Below, piece after piece: positions 1-9,308 of a DNA stretch of 64,000 bases. Location: assembly GCF_900460525.1 (NCBI RefSeq), contig NZ_UHIY01000001.1:3038001-3102000 (forward strand), written 5' to 3'. The notes under the pieces are model-generated. The model was not told where the DNA came from and made no database searches. It saw only the letters and a program-made list of their open reading frames with translations. This DNA is from Yersinia kristensenii. GTDB lineage: Bacteria > Pseudomonadota > Gammaproteobacteria > Enterobacterales > Enterobacteriaceae. The position numbers and the translations under genes are program-made. Each line of letters starts with the position of its first letter. Positions within the stretch are counted from its first letter, which is position 1.

Positions 1-1
1 C

Positions 2-283
2 ATGGCATTACCTGATGTTGAGCAATTATGTTCTTCAGTAGAACGCTTCATAATCACTCTTATTTCAACAGACTTGAAAATTAAAGAGGATGAGTTAGGG
101 CGGGATATTCCATTCCCTGAATTTGGTTATGATTCTATTATGCTAACATCTCTTAGTAATAAATTGAATTCTCAATATAACTTGAAATTATCCACGATGA
201 TATTTTTTGAATATCCAACGATTGCGACATTAGTAAATTATTTAGTTGGCGAGAAACGCGAAGAAATTACTGCTAAAAAGTAA
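2..283 (+). CDS. acyl carrier protein, possibly the C-terminal end of a longer synthase
   Basis: The 93 residues form one carrier-protein fold. The phosphopantetheine attachment site is Ser45 in a G-Y-D-S-I-M motif, followed by the usual helix and an 'FEYPTIATLV' segment typical of PKS/NRPS carrier domains. Its job would be to carry acyl intermediates as thioesters for the polyketide synthase 46 bp downstream on the same strand. The ATG lies at the very edge of the window and no ribosome-binding site can be seen, so it may be an internal methionine of a larger upstream PKS or NRPS protein. The carrier identity is well supported; whether it is free-standing is not known. Confidence 0.75.
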   Translation: MALPDVEQLCSSVERFIITLISTDLKIKEDELGRDIPFPEFGYDSIMLTSLSNKLNSQYNLKLSTMIFFEYPTIATLVNYLVGEKREEITAKK

Positions 284-329
284 TTTCATTAATCAATATA
301 GCCATATTACTTTTTCAGGAGTGTTATAA

Positions 330-3300
330 ATGCCTATTTTTAAAGAACCAATAGCTATTGTTGGTATAGGATGCCGTATGCCTGGAAAGGTTTTGGGGCC
401 GGATGATTTGTGGATGTTATTACTTGGAAATATTAGTGGTATTATAGATATCCCTCCAGATCGTTGGAGTATACGTGAATATTACGATCCTAATCCAAAT
501 AAGACTGGGAAGATGAAAGTAGCTAGAGGAGGGTTTATTGAAGGTGTCGACCTTTTTGATAACGAGTTTTTTAATATATACCCGAAGGAGGCTGAAAATA
601 TAGATCCACAACAAAGACTATTATTACATAGCACGCATGAAGCATTAGAAGATTCGGGGGACACGCTAGATAAATTCCAAGGTTCTAAAACGGCTGTCTA
701 TATTGGTTCATTCGCTAATGATTATCAGGATATACTTGCCGATAGCAATAACCGTTATTTAATTACTCCACATGCCCCAATGGGAACTTCCCTCACCTCT
801 CTTTCAAATCGTATTTCTTATCTTTATAACCTTAAGGGGCCCAGTGTCACTCTTGATACTGCTTGTTCCACTTCATTGGTAGCAGTACACCATGCCTGTC
901 AATGTATTTGGCATCAGGAATGTGATTCCGCCATCAGTGGTGGGGTTAGTCTCAATATTAATCCAGCGATGGCAATAATGTTGTCGAAGGGCAATTTTCT
1001 TAGCCCTGATGGTGAATGTCGTTCATTTGATGAAAGTGCTAACGGTTATGTACGCGGTGAAGGAGTCGCGGTGGTCTATCTTAAGACGCTATCAAAGGCA
1101 ATTACTGACGATAATAAGATATACGGTTTAATCCGGGGTAGTGCCTGTAATTCTGATGGTTTTACTGCTCAAGGTTTTACTGTGCCTAGCAGCGAAGCAC
1201 AAACAGATATGTTACATACTGCCTATCGAGATGCTAATATTAATGTCGACCAAGTACAATTTATTGAAGCGCATGGCACAGGAACCGCGATTGGTGACCC
1301 TCTAGAGGCAAGAGCCTTCGCTAATGTATTTAAGCCGAGGATTGACCACCTACCGTTATTAATAGGTTCTATAAAAAGTAACATTGGCCATCTTGAAGGA
1401 GCTTCCGGTATTGCTGGGCTAATAAAACTCGCTTTGTGCCTCTATCATAAATATATTCCCGCGAATCTTCACTTTAAAAAAGGTAACCCTAATATTGATT
1501 TTGATAATTGGGGTATTAAAGTGGTTGATAATAATCAAGTGTGGCCAGAGCAAGTTGATGGTAGTCCACGGGTTGGTGGCGTCAATTCCTTTGGTGCAGG
1601 GGGAACAAATGCTCATGTCGTATTAGAAGAATATATCGAGAGTCCCTCTGGAATATCGAAAAATCATCTAATTTCATATCGAGATAATATATCATCTTTG
1701 TTAAGGGTCTTTACTTGTAGCGCACATACTGAAGTTGCGTTAAAACAGCTATTAAATTCTTATCAAGATTATTTATCAAAAACCCAGTCAACATTAAATG
1801 ATATTTGTTTTAATTCGGGTAAACATCGGTCAGATTTACGTCATCGTATCGCTATTGTTGCCTGTGATTCTCAGGATTTAATTAACAAGATAGAGGGGTT
1901 TTTACAAGGAAATACCGCCAGCGGTGTAGAGTATTCAAAATTTCGTGAGAAAAAACCTCGGATAGCTTTTATTTTTACCGGACAAGGCCCGCAATGGTAT
2001 GCGATGGGGCGTCAATTGGCTGCTGCTGAACCGATTTTTGCGCTTTTTATTCAAAAAATAGACCGGCTTTTCTTAACACTGGCTGGCTGGTCTTTATTAG
2101 ATGAAATGAATCGTCCGCAAGCTGAGTCAAATATTAATGATACCTGGGTTGTACAGCCTGCTCTGATGGCAATTCAGATAGCGCTTACCGAGCTTTGGAA
2201 ATCCTATGGTATAGAGCCTGAAGGCGTTATCGGGCACTCGTTGGGAGAGGTCGCTGCGGCTTATGCTGCGGGCGCATTAACCCTTGAGCAAGCCGTTGAG
2301 ATAATTTATCAGCGTAGCCGTATTCTCAATCTTGCAATAGGCAAGGGCAGTATGCTGGCTGTTGGTTTGACCTTGCAGAGTGCGGAATTACTCATTGCTG
2401 ATGTTGCAGATAAGGTTTCTATTGCTGCGGTTAATGGCCCTGAAAGCATTACCTTGTCTGGGGATCAATCAGCGCTTGACTCACTGATTCGGTCATTAGA
2501 ATCCCACGATGTTTTTTACCGTTTTTTGAAAGTGGAAGTCCCTTACCATTCTCATCATATGGTTCCGTTACAACAAGAATTTATTGATTCATTCAGCCAT
2601 ATTCGTTCAGTAAAAGCACATATTCCTCTCTATTCCACCGTCAGCAGCCAGCAAGAAGACGGTACTCACTTGGAAAAAGACTATTGGTATAAGAATGCTC
2701 GGCAGACTGTTTATTTTTCACAGACATTGGAAAAAATGTTAAATGAGGGTTTTGATATCTTTATTGAAATTGGGCCACATCCCGCCTTGAGCAATAGTGT
2801 CGAGGAAGTTTTTGTGCAACGTGGTATTGAGGCGCAGGTTTATCCCTCGCTACGTCGCCAGGAAGATGAGAGTTTACGGTTCTGGCAGACTATGGGAGCT
2901 TTGTACGTTGCAGGTGTGCCAATGAGTTGGGATAAAATTTGTCCCGCAGCACAGCGCCTTTATGATCTGCCACGTTATCCTTGGCAACAAAGCCGCTTTT
3001 GGAATGAAAACCGCATTCATCGAGATCAGCGTTTACAGCACCGTTTTCATCCTCATTTTACTCACCACCACCATTCAGCTATTAGTCCGGCCATCCATAT
3101 TTACACTATTTTTCTGGATCAATATGCTGATCCTTATTTGGGTGATCATCGGATGGATGACATTGCAATATTCCCTGCGACAGGGCATCTTGAATTGGCT
3201 ACAGCTGCAGCTCGTAAAGCCTTTGGTAGTAAATTTAATTGTTTGGAGGATATGCACTTTAAAGCCGGTTTATTTCTGTCGGGAGAGGCAGAAGCAATAA

Positions 3301-6300
3301 AGGCCAGTTTAGAGGTTTATTCAGATGAAGGTCGCTATTGTATAATGAGCTGTAATAATGATGCTCAGTGGGTAATAAACTCATCAGGGCGGATGAATTG
3401 TCTGGATGAGAAGAAACCACCTATTGCTGTTTCGTTGTCTGAATTACAGACTGAAATTAATGACAGATTACCTATTCAACCAATGTATAACGGATTAAAA
3501 CGCGGAGGTCTTTCTTACGGACATACATTTAAAACAGTTGAAAGTGTTTGGGTATCTCCTGGTAAGATTTTAGCTAAAATAATATTGCATCCTAGTTTAG
3601 AATATGAATGTGAAGATTTTTTATTACATCCTAGTATATTAGATACGTGTGGCCACATCATCTATGCTGCCAGACTAGAGGATCCGGATATTGAGATTGG
3701 TGTTTATTTACCTGTCTATACCGAACGTTATACTTTCTATGAGTCACCTAATAGCCGAGTAGTCTGGAGTTATTTAACTATTATTGAAAATACTCCGGAT
3801 TTTTTGCAAGGAAATATCATTATATTGAATGATGATGGCTCAACGGTTGCTGAATTTTGGGGGCTAAGATTGAAGTATATTGTTGGTTCTCGTCAGAATG
3901 AAGAGAACATTGGCTATAAAAATTGCTATGAACATCAATGGGTTTTGGCAACAGACTTTAATGTCAAACCTGCCTCAGGTATTGATATATTGTTGATTGG
4001 TGATGATAGTTTTGAACATTCTGAGTTAATTAATACTTTATCTGAGGCTAATATTAATCTCGTTACATTGGGTGAGTTTGAAGAATGTGGTTGGTCAGTA
4101 GATTTACAAGATAGGCAAGCAGTAACACAGACAGTACAAAAAATAAAATCTCGTTACCCAGCGATAGGAAGGGTAGTTATAACACTTCCTTTCGGTAGAA
4201 CAGAAGTAGAATGTCTTTACGAGCGAACAGAAGAATTGATGTGGAAAATACTGAATGTTCATTATGCTATCATGGAAAATAAATTACAAACCATAATATG
4301 GTATCTAACTAATTCTTCAGAGAGGGTAGTTGCGGAAGATAAAAAAATAAATCTCATTGAGTCAGTAATATTTGGACTTGCCAGAGTGATGAGTAACGAA
4401 TATCCAATGGCTGTATGTAAAACTATAGATGTCAGTTGCCTTAATAGTAAAGAATTACAGCAAGTAGCAAATTTAATTTCCTCAGTAACCTCTGGTGGGA
4501 ATGAGCGTGAGTTTGCTATGCGTGATGATTTATTATTTATTAGGCGACTGGAAAAAATCGATTCATATACATTGACTAAAGAATTAGTAGCAAGTAGTGG
4601 TCATTATCAGGCATTTTTGGCTATACCACGTAATTTCAGTTCAGCACAGTTTTATCAGGTTATGGCTCCGAATCTGGAGGATAATGAGGTTGAAATTGCT
4701 ATTAAAGCAGCCAGTTTAAACTGTGGTAATGGGATTTATGAACAACTGGGGCAACAATGTTCCGGTATAATTACGCAGGTCGGTTCAATTGTCAGTCAAT
4801 TTAAATGTGGTGATGAGGTATTAGCAGTAGCGGGAAATACAATTGCTGGTTCAGTTATTCTGGGGGAGGATTATGTCGTTCATAAACCAGCACAGTTTTC
4901 ATTTGATCAAGCTGCAACGTTACCTATTGATTATTTAACTGCTTATCATTGTCTATGTTCATTAGCGGGTCTCAGGTCAGACGAAAGACTCCTTATCCAC
5001 CATGCGACTAACGGATTGGGAATTGCCGCTATCCATCTTGCTCAAAAACTGAATGTTGTTATTTTTGCTACCGCAGATACAGAGACTGAACGTATATTTT
5101 TATCAGGTCTCGGTATTAAATTTGTGTATGACAGCCAATCACTTAATTTCTACTGCCAGATTATGGACGACACGGATGGAAAGGGAGTGAATGTTGTACT
5201 CAATGATTTAACGGGTAGGGGGATTGTTCAAGGTATTCGTTGTTTGAATTCTCTTGGTCGTTTTATTGATATTGCCGAAAGTAATGTTGGGGATATGGTT
5301 GTTTTTCAAGAGTTGTGGAACCGTAATGTCAGCTACTTTAGGGTGGATATATCTTACTTGAGGGGCGAGACTCCAGGAGTTGAAAAGCAACTTCTTAATA
5401 ATGTTCTCAACCTGAGTGAAGGTCTCACTTTACTACCTCCTCAGCCTTTTATGGCGTTCCCTATCAACGAATTACCTGCTGCATTAGCTTATCAAGAACA
5501 AGGTACACCGATTGGTAAAGTTATTATTAATATGGAGAATCAAACAATTAATGCCTTGCCTGCTACGGATTTGGTTCTGAATATGCACAAGGTCTACCTG
5601 ATTAGCGGAGGTACTACAGGTTTTGGAATTGAACTGGCACGATGGATGGTAGATAAAGGTGCCAGAAAACTGGTGCTCGCCAGTCGCGGAGGGCCAAAAA
5701 CCGATTATGACAGAGCTATTATACATTCTCTACAACAACGTCAGGTGCAGATACTCTTGCTCCGAGTTGATATCACTTGCGTGACAAGTGTGGCTGAAAT
5801 GGTAACTCAAGCAAAAGCTTTAGGCCCGCTAGGTGGCATTATTCATAGCGCAGCGGTATTGCATAACAATACCATCCAAAATATTGAACGGGAGAATATT
5901 AGTAGAGCATATTCAGCGAAGGCAATGGGGGCATGGAATTTACATCAAGCGCTACCAGATAAACACATTGATTTCTTTTTGATTATATCTTCCATGACAT
6001 CAATATTCGGTTTTCCTGAGCAATCCATTTATTCAGCAGCAAATAACTTTGTTGATAAATTAGTTGATTATCGGCGTATGAGGGGGTTACCTGCACAAAG
6101 TGTTAATTTCGGTATTCTTGGCGAATTTGCTGGAATGTCGCGAGATGTTGATTTGATCATTAATGTGCTTGAAAGTCAGGGATTATTGACTATGACGCTA
6201 AAGCAAACACTTGCTAGCGTTGAGCGGATAATCCTTGATGGTGTGAGTACCAGGATGACTGCCAATATTGACTGGCCGCGTTTCTTTGATTATTTCAGAC

Positions 6301-7508
6301 ACCTACGCTCGGATAAGCGCATTTCTCACTTGTTATCGAAAAATATAAATGGCGTCAGAAATACTCAATTAGAGAGCGAAAGTTTACGGAGTAAAATTCA
6401 GGCAATGGATATCTCTGGTGGGGAACGGGAGTTGCTTGAACATCTCACCCAAGCATTGGCACAAATTTTGGGCTGTACTGTTGATAAAATTGAATCAACA
6501 AAATCGTTAGCTTCCATTGGGATGGATTCTTTGATGCTGAACCAGTTGCGCCATTGGATTCAGCAGAAACTTGAGATTAATTATCCACTCATGAGAATAG
6601 CTAAAGGGCCAAGTTTATTGGTACTGGCTTCAGAACTAAAACAGATGCTGAGTAATAATCAAGAAACGAATGCTGTTGATTCAGACGACTCGGGAATTAC
6701 TTCTGATAAAGAGGTAGAAGTAGTCAATAAATGGTTCGTATGTATCAGGAGAAAAGAAGGTGACGTGCTGAAAAAAAATAAACTCTTTATGATTCCTTCT
6801 ATGGGGGCTGGGGCCACCATGTTTGCTCATTTTTTATATAATCCGCCAGAGGATTGTGAGGTTTATAGCGTACAACTACCAGGTAGAGAAAATCGCCTAC
6901 ATGATGCTCTCTACACACACCTTACCCCATTGCTTAATGATTTGGAGAAAGTCCTCATAGATGTTTTGGCGGAAGATAAACAGCAGCATAATTGGCAAGG
7001 AGGGGTGGTTATTTATGGTCATAGTTATGGCGGGATTATTGCTTTTGAGTTGTGCCGATTATTACGTCGGAAATACGGTATAACGCCGATACATTTCTTT
7101 GCTTCTGCTACTATGCCGCCACAACTAACTGGAAAATGGAAGAATCAGGATACAATGCGTGAAAGTAGTATCACCAGTAATTCGGCACAGAAAATACTCG
7201 GTTTATTATCTTACATTGATGATGCTGATTTTATTAATAAAGTCCTGCCAGGGATGCGTCGTGATATGCCATTGTTGATGAGTTATGACTATCAGGATGA
7301 TTCTCCGTTATCTTGCCCAATCACGGTATTCTCTGCCATTGAGGATGAGGTGACTCAGGCAGAGGAAATGGCACTGTGGGCGGAGCAGACCACATCTCGT
7401 TTCCAACAGTATTTGGTACATGGCGACCATTGGTTTGTTAGCCGCAACAAAGAGTTCATTGGCGAGAAAATAGCGGCTGAACTAGAAATTGACGACCAGC
7501 AAAATTGA
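330..7508 (+). CDS. iterative-type reducing type I polyketide synthase (KS-AT-DH-ER-KR-ACP-TE)
   Basis: This single-module synthase of 2392 residues should build and release a reduced polyketide or fatty-acid-like chain. KS is at about 5-430 with Cys179 (DTACSTS), His315 (EAHGTGT) and His354. AT is at about 545-870 with Ser637 in GHSLGE and His740. DH follows with His940 and Asp1105, but the usual HxxxGxxxxP reads HxxxDxxxxP. An ER-like region (about 1440-1720) has a nucleotide-binding HHATNGLG stretch at 1557, but the usual LNFRDV motif is replaced by LNCGNG. KR has GGTTGFG at 1760 and Tyr1901. ACP has Ser2067 (GMDSL). The terminal thioesterase has Ser2232 (GHSYGG) and His2367. AGGAG nine bases upstream supports the start. 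The gene is visibly A+T-rich and lies in an island next to tRNA-Asn. It is not yersiniabactin HMWP1, which has methyltransferase and cyclization domains. The product is unknown. Confidence 0.93.
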   Translation: MPIFKEPIAIVGIGCRMPGKVLGPDDLWMLLLGNISGIIDIPPDRWSIREYYDPNPNKTGKMKVARGGFIEGVDLFDNEFFNIYPKEAENIDPQQRLLLHSTHEALEDSGDTLDKFQGSKTAVYIGSFANDYQDILADSNNRYLITPHAPMGTSLTSLSNRISYLYNLKGPSVTLDTACSTSLVAVHHACQCIWHQECDSAISGGVSLNINPAMAIMLSKGNFLSPDGECRSFDESANGYVRGEGVAVVYLKTLSKAITDDNKIYGLIRGSACNSDGFTAQGFTVPSSEAQTDMLHTAYRDANINVDQVQFIEAHGTGTAIGDPLEARAFANVFKPRIDHLPLLIGSIKSNIGHLEGASGIAGLIKLALCLYHKYIPANLHFKKGNPNIDFDNWGIKVVDNNQVWPEQVDGSPRVGGVNSFGAGGTNAHVVLEEYIESPSGISKNHLISYRDNISSLLRVFTCSAHTEVALKQLLNSYQDYLSKTQSTLNDICFNSGKHRSDLRHRIAIVACDSQDLINKIEGFLQGNTASGVEYSKFREKKPRIAFIFTGQGPQWYAMGRQLAAAEPIFALFIQKIDRLFLTLAGWSLLDEMNRPQAESNINDTWVVQPALMAIQIALTELWKSYGIEPEGVIGHSLGEVAAAYAAGALTLEQAVEIIYQRSRILNLAIGKGSMLAVGLTLQSAELLIADVADKVSIAAVNGPESITLSGDQSALDSLIRSLESHDVFYRFLKVEVPYHSHHMVPLQQEFIDSFSHIRSVKAHIPLYSTVSSQQEDGTHLEKDYWYKNARQTVYFSQTLEKMLNEGFDIFIEIGPHPALSNSVEEVFVQRGIEAQVYPSLRRQEDESLRFWQTMGALYVAGVPMSWDKICPAAQRLYDLPRYPWQQSRFWNENRIHRDQRLQHRFHPHFTHHHHSAISPAIHIYTIFLDQYADPYLGDHRMDDIAIFPATGHLELATAAARKAFGSKFNCLEDMHFKAGLFLSGEAEAIKASLEVYSDEGRYCIMSCNNDAQWVINSSGRMNCLDEKKPPIAVSLSELQTEINDRLPIQPMYNGLKRGGLSYGHTFKTVESVWVSPGKILAKIILHPSLEYECEDFLLHPSILDTCGHIIYAARLEDPDIEIGVYLPVYTERYTFYESPNSRVVWSYLTIIENTPDFLQGNIIILNDDGSTVAEFWGLRLKYIVGSRQNEENIGYKNCYEHQWVLATDFNVKPASGIDILLIGDDSFEHSELINTLSEANINLVTLGEFEECGWSVDLQDRQAVTQTVQKIKSRYPAIGRVVITLPFGRTEVECLYERTEELMWKILNVHYAIMENKLQTIIWYLTNSSERVVAEDKKINLIESVIFGLARVMSNEYPMAVCKTIDVSCLNSKELQQVANLISSVTSGGNEREFAMRDDLLFIRRLEKIDSYTLTKELVASSGHYQAFLAIPRNFSSAQFYQVMAPNLEDNEVEIAIKAASLNCGNGIYEQLGQQCSGIITQVGSIVSQFKCGDEVLAVAGNTIAGSVILGEDYVVHKPAQFSFDQAATLPIDYLTAYHCLCSLAGLRSDERLLIHHATNGLGIAAIHLAQKLNVVIFATADTETERIFLSGLGIKFVYDSQSLNFYCQIMDDTDGKGVNVVLNDLTGRGIVQGIRCLNSLGRFIDIAESNVGDMVVFQELWNRNVSYFRVDISYLRGETPGVEKQLLNNVLNLSEGLTLLPPQPFMAFPINELPAALAYQEQGTPIGKVIINMENQTINALPATDLVLNMHKVYLISGGTTGFGIELARWMVDKGARKLVLASRGGPKTDYDRAIIHSLQQRQVQILLLRVDITCVTSVAEMVTQAKALGPLGGIIHSAAVLHNNTIQNIERENISRAYSAKAMGAWNLHQALPDKHIDFFLIISSMTSIFGFPEQSIYSAANNFVDKLVDYRRMRGLPAQSVNFGILGEFAGMSRDVDLIINVLESQGLLTMTLKQTLASVERIILDGVSTRMTANIDWPRFFDYFRHLRSDKRISHLLSKNINGVRNTQLESESLRSKIQAMDISGGERELLEHLTQALAQILGCTVDKIESTKSLASIGMDSLMLNQLRHWIQQKLEINYPLMRIAKGPSLLVLASELKQMLSNNQETNAVDSDDSGITSDKEVEVVNKWFVCIRRKEGDVLKKNKLFMIPSMGAGATMFAHFLYNPPEDCEVYSVQLPGRENRLHDALYTHLTPLLNDLEKVLIDVLAEDKQQHNWQGGVVIYGHSYGGIIAFELCRLLRRKYGITPIHFFASATMPPQLTGKWKNQDTMRESSITSNSAQKILGLLSYIDDADFINKVLPGMRRDMPLLMSYDYQDDSPLSCPITVFSAIEDEVTQAEEMALWAEQTTSRFQQYLVHGDHWFVSRNKEFIGEKIAAELEIDDQQN

Positions 7509-7723
7509 TCCATAATAATTCACGAATATTCAGAACTCCGTACAATTGCGACTATATTAGCTTGAACAACTTCACTGGCCCCTGCCCGGATAGGGGCGAA
7601 AACGCACAGGATCGTTCCTGACCTGTCAGTGGTTGTCTAAGGGCGCATCCGGCTAGCTTTATTCCAGTAGCTGGCAGAAGCGATAAAACTAGGCATACAG
7701 CAGTTTATCCCACAGTTGTTCGA

Positions 7724-8162
7724 TTAACCGGGCTGGTGCGGATTGATATTCTCTTCCCATCGGATACATTTCCCGAACAGAATGTCTCTTTTACTTGTAA
7801 AACTGTTGCCACCTAGTGTTACGTCAATGTCGATACCCCGCAGCAGACCTTTTTTCGCGATGCCTTTCAGTCGGTCGATAAAATGACGGATTTTCAGTTC
7901 TGTGGCCGGAAAGTGTCCAATTATCGGGGAAATAGGGTTGTTCATGCTGGCAAAAAGACGAGCGGCGTGGTTCTCCGACCATGTTCGGTTGCTTTTATGT
8001 CACTGACTTGAAATATTTTTCCGGTGAGCGAGCGGCTCTTTCTGCGAGACGTAGACGTGAACCGCCTGGATTGACTAAAAGGTACAGGCCGTGAGAATCG
8101 GAAACTTTGAAGGGTTTAGCGGATGGTTTTAAGCTGCGGATTTTTGTGTCGTTCAGAGATAT
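7724..8162 (-). pseudogene. P4-type tyrosine integrase remnant (island integrase)
   Basis: The N-terminal piece (8162-7995) reads S-L-N-D-T-K-I-R-S-L-K-P and then KPFKVSDSHGLYLLVNPGGSR, the classic start of P4-family integrases. The start codon is ATA where ATG is expected. After PGGSR a block of about 50 residues is missing, then the family's '-RSPEKYFKSV' segment leads to a stop. A frameshift restores HKSNRTWSEN, then NNPISPIIGHFPATELK and RHFIDRLKGI (open from 7945). The catalytic C-terminal half is absent. It points away from the tRNA-Asn 160 bp to its right, as in high-pathogenicity-island-type elements. The 215 bp between it and the PKS stop holds only a GC hairpin (7578-7597) without a T-run and no recognisable gene. 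The integrase is dead, so the island cannot excise by its own means. Confidence 0.88.
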
Positions 8163-8323
8163 ATGGTGGTCACTCCATAATCGAACTGAAATGACCCCAA
8201 ATCAGACCACCAATCTTGCCCGATGCGTAGGGGGAAATGAAAATGCATCGGGAAGACTTTTCACACTAACTCGTTGAATCTAAATCGTATAAAGATTCGT
8301 GAAGATGCATGAAAACATAAATT

Positions 8324-8399
8324 TGGCTCCTCTGACTGGACTCGAACCAGTGACATACGGATTAACAGTCCGCCGTTCTACCGACTGAACTACAGAGGA
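8324..8399 (-). tRNA. tRNA-Asn (GTT), used as island attachment site
   Basis: The minus strand reads TCCTCTGTAGTTCAGTCGG at the 5' end and closes with the matching acceptor stem and encoded CCA. The anticodon loop CTGTTAA gives GTT. The 76 bases are identical to the two other copies at 20279 and 44743. Unlike those copies, its 3' flank lacks the AAGCCCGCTTAG terminator and instead runs into A+T-rich island DNA with an integrase remnant, so this copy is the occupied attachment site. Confidence 0.97.
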
Positions 8400-8567
8400 A
8401 TCGTGTGAACGAGGCGAATAATAGCGGGGGTGGTGGCGTTTGTCAAAGTAGAAAAACATTAAAAATGCGCGTTTGCTGAGAGAATGAGCTTATTGGCTTG
8501 TTTTTCAGCAAACTTGTGCATTTTCTAGTCTTGCTATTTGATTTTCATTCAAATTTATTGGGCTGTA

Positions 8568-9308
8568 TTACGGTGTCACTTTGACTAACTGACTGTTTTT
8601 TACTTGGTTACCCGCATCATCAAAATAAATAGAGTCCAAGGTGAGTTCACCGTTGAGTGATGTAGGCGGGTGCTCAAATTGATATTGTCGCTGGGCGAAA
8701 GGCGTCATCATCATGTTCATCTCCTGCGCGATGGTATAACTTTGTTGGCGATCTTTTAGCTGAATCTGACCGAAAGAAACGTGATATGGCGTGGGATTAT
8801 GGGCAATGAGAACATATATTTGGTTTTGTTTTTGTAGGGTAAAACTAACCTTTTTCATCGCTTCATCTGGTTTAGGTGTTAATCCATTAGGGCGATAGAA
8901 AATCTTCATCTGCGTGTTCATTGCCATCGCCACTTGAGCATAAGCCTCAGTATTACGGCTTGATTTGGGTGGGATTTCATACAAATTAAGCCAATACACT
9001 GATTCCCGATCCGTGGGCAGGTTGTCACCTTTATTAATGATGCGCAGCCCTTGTGCAGCACCCGGCTGCATTTTAAATACTGCGGGTAGCACCATAAAGG
9101 GCGCTTTGGCTTGGTCTGGCGTGCTATCCACATCCCCATCATCCACCCAGGTTTGCACCACGACGGGGTAATCATTGGTATTCGCCAGCATCAACGTGCG
9201 TTCGCGTGACTCTGGCTGATAAATTATTCGGGTTGAGGCTGCAACGAGGCCAGCGATAGACGGTTGATTAACACTGAATATCAGTAAAAATAGACAAAGA
9301 TATCTCAT
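8568..9308 (-). CDS. fimbrial periplasmic chaperone (PapD family), second chaperone of the operon
   Basis: The protein has 246 residues and a signal peptide ending at about residue 19 (SIAG). The N-terminal immunoglobulin-like domain has the chaperone signature: S-T-R-I-I-Y-Q-P, then VVVQTWVDDG, then DRESVYWLNLYEIPP. It would bind folding fimbrial subunits in the periplasm by donor-strand complementation and deliver them to the usher. It is the last gene of the operon. Its ATG overlaps the stop of the adhesin gene by four bases (ATGA), so the two are probably translationally coupled. A dedicated second chaperone beside a tip adhesin suggests that it serves that adhesin, which is inference. 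Confidence 0.93.
   Translation of the reverse strand: MRYLCLFLLIFSVNQPSIAGLVAASTRIIYQPESRERTLMLANTNDYPVVVQTWVDDGDVDSTPDQAKAPFMVLPAVFKMQPGAAQGLRIINKGDNLPTDRESVYWLNLYEIPPKSSRNTEAYAQVAMAMNTQMKIFYRPNGLTPKPDEAMKKVSFTLQKQNQIYVLIAHNPTPYHVSFGQIQLKDRQQSYTIAQEMNMMMTPFAQRQYQFEHPPTSLNGELTLDSIYFDDAGNQVKNSQLVKVTP

Noticed and set aside
2962..3300. 112-residue open frame inside the PKS gene
   Set aside because: It lies in another frame of the DH region, has no ribosome-binding site, and its product resembles no family.
330..7508. Yersiniabactin HMWP1 or another HPI synthase
   Set aside because: There is no methyltransferase or cyclization domain, a full DH-ER-KR set is present, and no ybt genes adjoin.
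7578..7597. GCCCCT/AGGGGC hairpin as terminator of the PKS gene
   Set aside because: The stem is only six pairs and is followed by GAAAACGC without a T-run.
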